Positions 54,263-62,816 of a stretch of 64,000 bases of DNA are shown in pieces. The translations under genes were made by a program, and so were the position numbers. How positions within the stretch are numbered: the first letter of the stretch is position 1; each line of letters begins with the position of its first letter. Source of the stretch: Burkholderia pyrrocinia (GTDB lineage: Bacteria > Pseudomonadota > Gammaproteobacteria > Burkholderiales > Burkholderiaceae); NCBI RefSeq assembly GCF_018417535.1, contig NZ_CP070977.1:2914001-2978000 (forward strand), written 5' to 3'. Below the pieces are notes generated by a model. The model worked only from the letters and a program-made list of their open reading frames with translations, did not search any database and was not told the origin of the DNA.

Positions 54263-55780
54263 ATGTCGACGATCAATTCCGCCGTCACTTCCGCCAACAA
54301 TTCGGCCAACAGCCAGCTGCAGCAGGCTGCGCAATCGATCATCAGCGGTTCGACCGGCAACTCGTCGATGGACGTCAACTCGCTCGTGACGGCGCTCGTC
54401 AATGCGAAGACCGCCGGTCAGACCGCCGCGCTCAGCGCGCAACAGACCAGCGACAACACCCGGATTTCCGCGTACGGCGCGCTTTCGGCCGCGCTGAGCG
54501 CGCTGCAGGCCGGCCTCACGACGCTGTCGAACGGCTCGCTGCAGAACACCTTCACCGCGACCGCGAGCGGCACCGGCCTCACCGCGACCGCGGGCGCCGG
54601 CGCCGTCGCCGGCAGCTATTCGGTCGGCGTCACGCAGATCGCGACGTCGCAGTCGCTGTCGTCGGCCGCGTTCGGTTCGTCGACGGCGCTCGGCACCGGC
54701 ACGATGACGCTGTCGCTCGGCAGCCAGTCGTTCACGGTCGACGTGAACAGCACGAACAACACGCTGTCCGGCATCGCCGCCGCAATCAACAACACGACCG
54801 GCAACCCGGGCATCGTCGCATCGGTCGTCAACGGCAGTGACGGCGCGCACCTCGTGCTCAGCTCGACGCCGACCGGCGCGGCGAACACGATCAGCGTCGC
54901 GCTCGGCAACGTGTCCGGCGACCACGGCCTGTCCAGCCTCGGCGTCACGTCGACGGCCAGCACGACGGGCGGCCAGTCGACGTTTACGTCCGCGAACAGC
55001 GCCGCCGCATGGAAGCAAAGCACGGTCGCCCAGGACGCCGCGTACACGATCAACGGCATCGCCGGCACGAGCGCGAGCAACACCGTGACGAGCGCGATCA
55101 CCGGCGTCACGCTGAACCTGACCACGGCCGCCGTCAACGCGACGCAACCGCAGACGCTGACGATCGCCACCGACACGAAAACCCAGGCCGCCGCGATCAA
55201 CAACTTCGCGACGCTCTACAACACGCTCGTCACGACGATGGGCTCGCTGTCGAGCTTCACGTCCGGCGCGTCGTCGCAAGGCCCGCTGCTCGGCGACTCG
55301 ACGCTGAACACGATCAAGAACGCGCTCGCGTCGATCGTCGCGAGCGGCGTGAACGGCGTGAACGGCAACGGCTCGACGGTCAACCTCGCGTCGATCGGCG
55401 TCACGCTGCAGGCCGACGGCACGCTGCAGGTCGACAGCACGGCGCTCAACAGCGCACTGCAGAACAACCCGACGGGCGTCTCGTCGCTGTTCAACTCGAC
55501 GAACGGGATCGGCCAGAAGCTGACGACGAACATCACGAACTACACGCAGACGAACGGGCTGATCGCCGCACGTACGACGGCGCTCAGCAACGATCTGAAA
55601 AGCGTGTCGCAGCAGCAGACGACCCTGTCGAACTATGCGGCGCAGTTGACTAGCCAGTACCAGGCGCAGTTCACCGCGCTCAACTCGCTGATGGCGACGA
55701 TGAACAGCAACTCGCAGTACCTGACGCAATTGTTCGGCGGCGCGAACAGCGCCGGCGCGATGTCGAACAACAAGGGCTGA
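54263..55780 (+). CDS. fliD: Flagellar cap protein FliD
   Basis: A 505-aa filament cap. The FliD N-terminal region lies at about 22-125 (MDVNSLVTALVNAKTAG, TTLSNGSL) and the C-terminal FliD domain at ~240-490 (NGIAGTSASNTVTSAITG, LLGDSTLNTIKNAL). Ser/Thr-rich throughout. Assembles flagellin at the filament tip. fliT follows after 25 bases. Confidence 0.95.
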   Translation: MSTINSAVTSANNSANSQLQQAAQSIISGSTGNSSMDVNSLVTALVNAKTAGQTAALSAQQTSDNTRISAYGALSAALSALQAGLTTLSNGSLQNTFTATASGTGLTATAGAGAVAGSYSVGVTQIATSQSLSSAAFGSSTALGTGTMTLSLGSQSFTVDVNSTNNTLSGIAAAINNTTGNPGIVASVVNGSDGAHLVLSSTPTGAANTISVALGNVSGDHGLSSLGVTSTASTTGGQSTFTSANSAAAWKQSTVAQDAAYTINGIAGTSASNTVTSAITGVTLNLTTAAVNATQPQTLTIATDTKTQAAAINNFATLYNTLVTTMGSLSSFTSGASSQGPLLGDSTLNTIKNALASIVASGVNGVNGNGSTVNLASIGVTLQADGTLQVDSTALNSALQNNPTGVSSLFNSTNGIGQKLTTNITNYTQTNGLIAARTTALSNDLKSVSQQQTTLSNYAAQLTSQYQAQFTALNSLMATMNSNSQYLTQLFGGANSAGAMSNNKG

Positions 55781-55805
55781 CCGCCAGCCGGACAGGAGAG
55801 CCACG

Positions 55806-56105
55806 ATGGAACAGACCGGACTGATCGCGCAGCTCGACGCGCTCACCGATGCGATCGAGCATGCGGCCGAAATGGCCGACTGGACCGAGGCGGCGCGCCT
55901 CGTCGACGCACGCGAGCCGCTCGTCGCGTTGCTCGCGGCCGACCAGCCGCCGGCCGGCATCGCCGCGATCCGCCGCATGCAGACCAGCAACGATCGCATC
56001 TTCGCCGACGCGCATCGCGCGCAGCAGGAACTGACCGACGAATACCAGGCGGCGATGGGCCGCGTGCAGGCCGTCGGCCAGTACCAAAGCGTCGCGAGCC
56101 GCTGA
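55806..56105 (+). CDS. fliT: Flagellar export chaperone FliT
   Basis: A 99-aa helical protein (MEQTGLIAQLDALTDAIE...RIFADAHRAQQELTDEY). It is short and has little distinctive sequence; the name rests mainly on its position after fliD and its length. FliT binds FliD and in some species inhibits FlhDC. AGGAG lies before the ATG. Confidence 0.8.
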   Translation: MEQTGLIAQLDALTDAIEHAAEMADWTEAARLVDAREPLVALLAADQPPAGIAAIRRMQTSNDRIFADAHRAQQELTDEYQAAMGRVQAVGQYQSVASR

Positions 56106-56190
56106 GACGCACCCGGTGCCGCGCCCAATCGCGCGCACCCACCCGACAACAAGAACTACGCGCTGATGTGAGGGCGTGCTCGTTCGCCTC

Positions 56191-56216
56191 CGCCCGCCTC
56201 GTGCGGGCGTTTTTTT
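56191..56216 (+). terminator. Intrinsic terminator after fliT
   Basis: CGCCCGC (56191-56197) and GCGGGCG (56203-56209) followed by seven T residues. Confidence 0.9.
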
Positions 56217-56357
56217 GCACGCCACCGGCCGCGTCGCCCGTGCCGCGGCGGCCCGTTCAATCGGCCAAACTGACCGGGCTTTTACCGTCACCTCGCGGCA
56301 TCGGCGCGGCGGCCCGCTACCGATAATGGTATCGACCGACTTTCCGCAGATTTCATC

Positions 56358-58706
56358 ATGCCCCCGTCCGATCTGTCCGCCCCCGCCACGCTTACGCCCG
56401 AACAGCAGCTCGCGCAGGACATTGCGCTCGTCATGGACAACGCGCTCGAACGCCAGCGCAGCGACGCATTCGACGATGCGAAAGCGCTGTACGAGGCGAT
56501 CCTCGATGCGGTGCCCGCGCACGCGGACGCGCATTACAACCTCGCGGTGCTGCTGGTCGATTCGGGCCGCCCGGCCGACGCGGTGCCCCATTTCGAAGCC
56601 GCAATCGGCGCGAATCCGGCCAACGGCTACTACTGGGTCAGCTACATTCACGCGCTGTATCGCAGCGGGCAGACGCCCGCCGCGTGGATCGCCGTCGAGA
56701 TCGCGCAGCAGCGCGGCGTGCGCGGCCCCGCGCTCGACGGGTTGATCGCGCAGATGGCGATGCCCGACACGGTGCTCGCGACCGCGGCGGCCGCCGTCGT
56801 CCCGAGCGGCATCGACGCGGCGATCGTCGTGGAAACCGCCGCCGCCGCGACCCGGCAGGACGACGCCGGCAGGCCGGTCCGCCGCGCGAATCCGAACCTC
56901 CTGCAAAAGCACGCGGCGCTGTTCGGCAAGGGCAAGTACGCGGAAGCCACCGCGCTGGCGCAACGGCTCGCCGCCGACCATCCGGACGACGGCGCATGCT
57001 GGCGCGCGCTGTCCGCGTCGCTGCACAAGGACGGCCGCTATGCGGAGATGATCGACGCCGGCCTGCGCACGGTCGAATTGCTGCCGGATGAAGTGCTCGT
57101 GCGCATCCTGCTTGCCGATACGCTGCGGGTGATGAGCCGCCTCGCGGAGGCCGACGAACAGTGCCGGCACCTGCTCGAGCTCAGGCCGGACCACCCGGAA
57201 GGGTTGCGGATCCACGGCCTCGTGCTGTTCGCGCTGCGCCGCCCGGACGAAGCGATCGCCGCCTGCCGGCGCGCCGTCGAGCTCGCACCCGGCCTCGCCG
57301 CCCCGAACGGCACGCTCGGGTTCGTGCTGCTCGAACAAGGGTCGACGCACGAGGCGCTCGGCTGGCTCCGGCGCGCGATCGAAATCGACCCGACCGACAG
57401 CGTGACCCACAGCAGCATGCTGTTCTGCATCGCACACAGCAGCGACTTCGATCCGCAAACGCTCGTTGCCGAACACCGCAAGTTCGGCCAGCGCTATGAC
57501 AACCACAAGCGCAAGCGCACGGCCGTGTTCTCGAACCCGCGCGACCTGGCCCGCCAGTTGCGGATCGGCTTCGTGTCGGGCGATCTGTTCAACCACGCAG
57601 TCGCCTCCTACGCGGTGCCCGTGATCGAGCATCTCGCGACCGATCCCGGCATCGCGATGCACTTCTATCACAACCACGTCGAAGAAGATCAGACATCCGA
57701 ACGCTTCAAGGCCCACGCGACGAACTGGCGCAACGTCGCCGGCATGAGCGATCAGGCCTTCCTCGAGCGCGTGCGCAACGACCGGATCGACATCGTGATC
57801 GACCTGTCGGGCCACACCGGCCGCAACCGGCTCGTCGCGCTGGCGCAGCGCGCGGCACCGGTGCAGGCGTCGTGGATCGGCTATCCGGCCACGACCGGCC
57901 TCGCCGAGATGGACTACTACCTGACGGACCGCTTCGTCGCGCCGCACGGCGCATTCGAAGACCAGTTCGTCGAGCAGATCGTGCGGCTGCCCGCGATCGC
58001 GCCGTACATGCCGCCGCCGAACTGCCCGCCCGTCAACGTGCTGCCGGCACTGCACAACGGTTATACGACCTACGGCAGCTTCAACCGCCTGAACAAGCTG
58101 AGCCCGCACGTGATCGCGGTCTGGGCGCGCGTGCTGCATGCGGACCCGACCGCGCGCATGGTGCTCGCCGCGATCAGCAACGACGGCGACCAGCACGCGC
58201 TGACCGAATGGTTCGCCGCGGCGGGCATCGATGCCCGCCGCCTGACGTTCCACCGGCGTTCGAACATTCCGGTCTACATGCAGCAGCATCACGGCGTCGA
58301 TCTCTGTCTCGACACGTTCCCGTACACCGGTTCGACGACCACGCTGAACGCGCTGTGGATGGGCGTGCCGACCGTGACGATCCCCGGCGCGACGATGGCC
58401 GGGCGCGGCAGCGCGGGCTGGCTGCAGCACGTCGGACTCGACGCGTACATCGCGACGGGCGAGGACGATTTCGTCGCGAAGGCGCTTGCGCTCGGCCACG
58501 ACACCGCCGCGCTGCAGGCGCTGCGCATGGGCCTGCGCGCACGTTGCGCGGAATCCGCCGCGTTCCGGCCGGCCGTCGTCGCGGCCGGGCTGTCGTCGGC
58601 GCTGCGCACGATGTGGGCCCGCTGGTGCGCGGGCGAGCCCGTTACCGCATTCGACACGCCGCTGTTCGAGGACACGGCCACCGCACAGGCCGCGGCCGAG
58701 GCCTGA
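56358..58706 (+). CDS. TPR glycosyltransferase of the OGT (GT41) family, likely flagellin glycosyltransferase
   Basis: A 782-aa protein: N-terminal tetratricopeptide repeats (about 25-385; e.g. AHADAHYNLAVLLVDSGRPA, LLELRPDHPEGLRIHGLV) and a C-terminal GT41/O-GlcNAc transferase-type domain (~395-760) with RIGFVSGDLFNHAVA, DLSGHTGRNRLVALAQRAAP and VQASWIGYPATTGL. Soluble TPR-OGT enzymes next to flagellin genes usually modify Ser/Thr of FliC. Its location directly after fliC-fliD-fliT supports this. B. cenocepacia flagellin is known to be glycosylated. It is probably cotranscribed with the aminotransferase gene 28 bases downstream. Confidence 0.85.
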   Translation: MPPSDLSAPATLTPEQQLAQDIALVMDNALERQRSDAFDDAKALYEAILDAVPAHADAHYNLAVLLVDSGRPADAVPHFEAAIGANPANGYYWVSYIHALYRSGQTPAAWIAVEIAQQRGVRGPALDGLIAQMAMPDTVLATAAAAVVPSGIDAAIVVETAAAATRQDDAGRPVRRANPNLLQKHAALFGKGKYAEATALAQRLAADHPDDGACWRALSASLHKDGRYAEMIDAGLRTVELLPDEVLVRILLADTLRVMSRLAEADEQCRHLLELRPDHPEGLRIHGLVLFALRRPDEAIAACRRAVELAPGLAAPNGTLGFVLLEQGSTHEALGWLRRAIEIDPTDSVTHSSMLFCIAHSSDFDPQTLVAEHRKFGQRYDNHKRKRTAVFSNPRDLARQLRIGFVSGDLFNHAVASYAVPVIEHLATDPGIAMHFYHNHVEEDQTSERFKAHATNWRNVAGMSDQAFLERVRNDRIDIVIDLSGHTGRNRLVALAQRAAPVQASWIGYPATTGLAEMDYYLTDRFVAPHGAFEDQFVEQIVRLPAIAPYMPPPNCPPVNVLPALHNGYTTYGSFNRLNKLSPHVIAVWARVLHADPTARMVLAAISNDGDQHALTEWFAAAGIDARRLTFHRRSNIPVYMQQHHGVDLCLDTFPYTGSTTTLNALWMGVPTVTIPGATMAGRGSAGWLQHVGLDAYIATGEDDFVAKALALGHDTAALQALRMGLRARCAESAAFRPAVVAAGLSSALRTMWARWCAGEPVTAFDTPLFEDTATAQAAAEA

Positions 58707-58734
58707 ACGCCACGCCAGATCGAGAGAGACCATC

Positions 58735-59877
58735 ATGACCGCCAGCCTGCCCGCGTCGTCCGTCGCGCAACTGCCGCACGAACGCATCTACGTCACGCAA
58801 CCGCACCTGCCGCCGCTCGAGGATTTCCTGCCGTACCTCGAGAAGATCTGGGAAAGCCGCACGCTGACCAACGGCGGTCCGTTCCACCAGCAGTTCGAAC
58901 GTGCGCTGTGCGAGCATCTCGGCGTGCCGTACCTGTCGCTGTTCGCGAACGGCACGCTCGCGCTCCTCACCGCGCTGCAGGCGTTGCGCATCAACGGCGA
59001 GGTGATCACGACGCCGTACTCGTTCGTCGCCACCGCGCATTCGCTGCTGTGGAACGGCATCAAACCGGTATTCGTCGACGTCACGCCCGGCACGCTCAAC
59101 CTGGACCCGGCACGCATCGAGGCGGCGATCACGCCGCAGACCACCGCGATCATGCCCGTGCACTGCTACGGCAACCCTTGCGACGTCGACGCGATCCAGA
59201 AGATCGCCGACAACTACAACCTGCGCGTGATCTACGACGCGGCGCACGCGTTCGGCGTGCAGACCGGGGCCGGCAGCGTACTCAACCACGGCGATCTGTC
59301 GGTGCTGAGCTTCCACGCGACCAAGGTCTTCAACACGTTCGAAGGCGGCGCGATCATCTGCCCCGACGCGAAGACGAAGCAGCGGATCGACCACCTGAAG
59401 AATTTCGGTTTCGTCGATGAAGTCACGGTCGTCGCGCCCGGCATCAACGGCAAGATGAGCGAGATCAACGCCGCGTTCGGGATGTTGCAGTTGCAGCACA
59501 TCGACGGCGCACTCGCGCGCCGCCGCGAAATCGACGCGCTGTACCGCACGCTGCTGAGCGACGTGCGCGGCATCCGTTGCGTGCCGCTCGGCGGCCAGAC
59601 CGTCGCGAACCACGCGTACTTCGCGATCCTCGTCGACGAAGACTATCCGCTCGACCGCGATGCGCTGTATCGCAAGCTGCGCGACTACGACGTGTACGCA
59701 CGCCGCTATTTCCATCCGCTGATTTCGGAATTCCCGATGTATCGCGGGCTGCCGTCCGCGAACCGCGACAACCTGCCCGTCGCGACGGAAGCCGCGCGCA
59801 AGGTGCTGTGCCTGCCGATCTACCCGGCGCTCACCGACGACATGGTCCGCCGCATCGCCGAGCTGATCGCGCACTGA
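58735..59877 (+). CDS. DegT/DnrJ/EryC1/StrS-family sugar aminotransferase
   Basis: A 380-aa PLP enzyme that aminates a nucleotide-keto-sugar. The Schiff-base lysine is Lys197 in SFHATKVFNTFEGG; ANGTLALLTALQAL, YDAAHAFGV and KMSEINAAFGMLQL are family marks. By context it probably makes a 4-amino-4,6-dideoxy sugar (VioA/FdtB-like) for the flagellin glycan; the sugar is inference. Start ATG 58735; the longer frame has no similarity. The next gene, on the other strand, is an acyltransferase that would N-acylate such an amine. Confidence 0.87.
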   Translation: MTASLPASSVAQLPHERIYVTQPHLPPLEDFLPYLEKIWESRTLTNGGPFHQQFERALCEHLGVPYLSLFANGTLALLTALQALRINGEVITTPYSFVATAHSLLWNGIKPVFVDVTPGTLNLDPARIEAAITPQTTAIMPVHCYGNPCDVDAIQKIADNYNLRVIYDAAHAFGVQTGAGSVLNHGDLSVLSFHATKVFNTFEGGAIICPDAKTKQRIDHLKNFGFVDEVTVVAPGINGKMSEINAAFGMLQLQHIDGALARRREIDALYRTLLSDVRGIRCVPLGGQTVANHAYFAILVDEDYPLDRDALYRKLRDYDVYARRYFHPLISEFPMYRGLPSANRDNLPVATEAARKVLCLPIYPALTDDMVRRIAELIAH

Positions 59878-59887
59878 CGCGCGGCGC

Positions 59888-60550
59888 CTACAGGTAACGC
59901 TCGCCGGCCGCGCGCGCGCGGATCCGGCGCGCCGGGTTGCCGTACGCGACCGTGTACGGCTCGACGTCGCGCAGCACGACCGCGCCCGCGCCGACGACGC
60001 TGTGCTCGCCGACCGCGATCCGGTGCCGCAGCATCGCGCCGAGGCCGATCGCGGCGCCCCGGCCGATCCGGCAGTTGCCGCCCGTGACGACGCCCGGCGC
60101 GAGGCTCGAGAAATCCTCCATCACGCCGTCGTGATCGAGCGACGCATTCGTGTTGACGATGCACGCTTCGCCGATCGTGCAGCACGGATTGATCACCGCG
60201 CCGGCCATCACGACCGTGCCCGCGCCGATCGTCGACGCCTTGCCGATGCGTGCGGCCGGATGCACCGCCGATACGCGCGGCAGGCCGGGCACAAGGGCTG
60301 CAAGACTGGCCGTCACCTTTTCGCGCGCGTGGTTGTCGCCGATGGCGACCAGCAGCCCGGTGATCCGGTGCGCGACGATCAGGTGCGGCAGGTCGTGCTC
60401 GGCGCCCAGCACCGCGTAGCCGAGCGTCTCCTCGCCGCGGGGCCGGAACGAATCGATCAGCCCGGCGATCCGGTACCGGCCGGCCTGTTCGACGATGTCG
60501 ATCACGACCTTTGCGTGACCGGACGAGCCGACGATGACGATGTTTTCCAC
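59888..60550 (-). CDS. NeuD/PglD-type sugar N-acyltransferase
   Basis: A 220-aa protein with an N-terminal PglD nucleotide-sugar-binding fold (NIVIVGSSGHAKVVIDIVE) and a C-terminal left-handed beta-helix of hexapeptide repeats (IGKASTIGAGTVVMAGAVI, IGEACIVNTNASLDHD with the catalytic His, IGLGAMLRHR). It transfers an acyl group from acyl-CoA to an amino sugar. A GTG at 60550 with GAGG upstream places the start right at the family's first strand; an ATG 36 bases earlier is less good. It converges with the aminotransferase gene. Confidence 0.83.
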   Translation of the reverse strand: MENIVIVGSSGHAKVVIDIVEQAGRYRIAGLIDSFRPRGEETLGYAVLGAEHDLPHLIVAHRITGLLVAIGDNHAREKVTASLAALVPGLPRVSAVHPAARIGKASTIGAGTVVMAGAVINPCCTIGEACIVNTNASLDHDGVMEDFSSLAPGVVTGGNCRIGRGAAIGLGAMLRHRIAVGEHSVVGAGAVVLRDVEPYTVAYGNPARRIRARAAGERYL

Positions 60551-60638
60551 GAGGGCCTCGATTGATCTGAAAAGCAGGTAACGCATTGCCGCGTTCCGCG
60601 CAGCATGCCGCGTCTTCGTGCCCGTTCGGCACGCGCCA

Positions 60639-62588
60639 TCACGTCAGGACGGCAGGCGCCGTTTCGTCCGCCGTTGCGCAACGAGCCGCAAAATGCGCGG
60701 CAAACGCTCCGCGCACGCGCTCGGCCATCCGGATCCAGTTGTCGTCGCGCCCGCGCCGGAACAGCCGCACCGTGCCGGGATACCACGGCGAATCGTCGCG
60801 GTCGTGCATCCAGCGCCAGTCGACGTCCTGATTCGGCAACAGCACCCAGCAAGGCTTGCCGAGCGACCCGGCCAGATGCGCGGTCGACGTGTCGACACAC
60901 ACCACGAGATCGAGTTGCGCGACGATCGCGGCCGTATCCGCGAAGTCGCCGATCTCCGAACCGAGATGCAGCAACGGCAGGCCGCCCGGCGGATCGCGCG
61001 CCTCGTCCTCGCCCTGCCCCTTCTGCAGGCTCACGAAATTCACGCCAGGCACGCTCCACAGCGGCGTCAGCAAAGCCAGCGACGGCAGCGAGCGGTGCGC
61101 ATCGTTGTGATGCTTCGGGTTGCCTTTCCACACAAGCCCGACACGCGGGCCGGCCGGCAGCGCGTCGAGGCGCGTGCGCCAGCGCGCGACGCGGGCGGAA
61201 TCGGGCACGAGCCGCACCGGCGGCGGGATCGTGTCGAGCGTCGTGCCGGCATGCATCGGCGCGCTCAACAGGCTCGTCCAGTAGTCGAATTGCGGGGCAC
61301 GCGCCATGGCCGCGTCGTGATCGAGCACTTCGTCGACACCGTCGACCGTCTCCATCAGCCGATGCAGCGCGGGCTGGCACGCGAAGACCACACGCGCCGC
61401 ATGCCGCGCGCGAAACTCGGCGAAATAGCGGCTGAACTGCAACATGTCGCCAAGGCCGTCTTCCTGCCAGACGAGCAGCGTCTTGCCGGCAAGCGGCTCG
61501 CCTTGCCACTGCGCACACTGCAGCACCTCGCGCGTCCGGCGATGCACGAAGGTCGACTGCTCGTAGCGCGATTCGTAGCGGCGCCAGCCTTCCTCGAACC
61601 GGCCGAGGCCGAGCAGCAGCGTCGCCAGCCCGAAACGCGCATCGCCGTAATCGGCACGCAGTTCGAGCGCACGGCGGTATGCGCGTTCGGCGTCGTCGTG
61701 GCGGCCGCTGTGCGCGAACGTCGTACCGAGGTTGTAGTGCGCTTCGGCCATCTGCGGCGCGAGCGCGAGCGCGTCGGCGAACGCGGCCGTCGCTTCGTCG
61801 TGGCGGCCCTGCGCGCGCAGGACGCAGCCGAGATTGTTGTGCGCATGCGGCAGGCCGGGACGGCAGCGGATCGCGTGGCGATAGGCCGCTTCCGCTTCGG
61901 ACAGGCGATCGAGATTCTGCAGCGCGATGCCGAGGTTGTAATGCGCCTCCGGGTAGTCCGGGCATAACGCGATTGTCTGCCGGCTGGCCGCTTCCGCTTC
62001 GGGCAGCCGCTGCATGTCGACGAGGATCGCACCGAGATTCGCATGCGCGAGCGCGTGGTCGGCGCGAACCGCGATCGCGAGCCGGTACGCGAGTTCCGCC
62101 TCGGCCGGCCGGCCGAGAACGCGCAGCACGTTGCCGAGATCGGTCAGCACGTCGGGCGACTGCGGCTCGATCAGCAGCGCCTGCCCGAACGCCTGTTCGG
62201 CATCGTCGAACCGGCCGAGCATGTCGAGCACCTTGCCGAGCCGCTGATGGTGCGACGCCCGCAGCGGCGCGACGGACGCGAGTTGCCGGCGGAGGATCGC
62301 CTCGGCGTCGGGCAGGCGGCCCTGCGACACGAGCAGCGCGCCAAGTCCGTCATATGGCGGATCGAACGCCGGCATCGCATCGATCGCGCGCCGCCACCAG
62401 GCTTCCGCGTCCGCCGGCCGGTTCAGGCCGAGTGCGCAGACGGCCGCGACGTGCAGCGCCGCAACGGCCGGTGCCGGCGCGTCGAGCAGCGGCGCGACGA
62501 GCGACAGCGCGTCGGCGAACTGTCCGGTCTGGCACAGGGTCGCAGCTTGTTGAACGGGCGCGGAAACGTCGGCAGCAGGCGTCGTCAT
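60639..62588 (-). CDS. TPR protein with GT9-like glycosyltransferase domain
   Basis: A 649-aa protein. The first 330 residues are about nine TPRs with the repeating AHANLGAILVD, AHYNLGIAL, AHNNLGCVLRA, AHYNLGTTFA. The C-terminal part resembles ADP-heptose:LPS heptosyltransferases: LLVWQEDGLGDMLQFSR, RVGLVWKGNPKH, LVVCVDTSTAHLAGSLGKPCWVLLP. The DTSTAHLAGSLGKP motif is the nucleotide-sugar site. Adjacent to the glycan cassette, it could add the sugar to flagellin or a protein acceptor. The ATG at 62588 is used. Confidence 0.82.
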   Translation of the reverse strand: MTTPAADVSAPVQQAATLCQTGQFADALSLVAPLLDAPAPAVAALHVAAVCALGLNRPADAEAWWRRAIDAMPAFDPPYDGLGALLVSQGRLPDAEAILRRQLASVAPLRASHHQRLGKVLDMLGRFDDAEQAFGQALLIEPQSPDVLTDLGNVLRVLGRPAEAELAYRLAIAVRADHALAHANLGAILVDMQRLPEAEAASRQTIALCPDYPEAHYNLGIALQNLDRLSEAEAAYRHAIRCRPGLPHAHNNLGCVLRAQGRHDEATAAFADALALAPQMAEAHYNLGTTFAHSGRHDDAERAYRRALELRADYGDARFGLATLLLGLGRFEEGWRRYESRYEQSTFVHRRTREVLQCAQWQGEPLAGKTLLVWQEDGLGDMLQFSRYFAEFRARHAARVVFACQPALHRLMETVDGVDEVLDHDAAMARAPQFDYWTSLLSAPMHAGTTLDTIPPPVRLVPDSARVARWRTRLDALPAGPRVGLVWKGNPKHHNDAHRSLPSLALLTPLWSVPGVNFVSLQKGQGEDEARDPPGGLPLLHLGSEIGDFADTAAIVAQLDLVVCVDTSTAHLAGSLGKPCWVLLPNQDVDWRWMHDRDDSPWYPGTVRLFRRGRDDNWIRMAERVRGAFAAHFAARCATADETAPAVLT

Positions 62589-62816
62589 GGAAGGCTGGGC
62601 TAAGCGGCGGGAGTTCGTCGCGTCCGGCCGGCACGGCATGCGCGGAGTGCGCTGCGCCCGGGCGGCCGTTTCGGCACGGATAGCGTCGATTGACAGGTTA
62701 CCGAAGCGTGCACGCGGGCGATGCGGCGATCTGAGCCCATTCCGCGCGGCTGTTCGGGCGATGGGCCGTGCCGCCCTGTCCGTGGCGGCCCGCGATGCGC
62801 GGTGCCGGCTACGCGC

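Noticed and set aside
56300..56357. Sigma-28 promoter before the TPR-OGT gene
   Set aside because: ACCGATAA resembles a -10 element, but no -35 match lies at 11 bases.
55680..58787. Long minus-strand open frame opposite fliT and the TPR-OGT gene
   Set aside because: Composition is dominated by Arg, Val and His; it exists because of GC-rich third positions on the plus strand.
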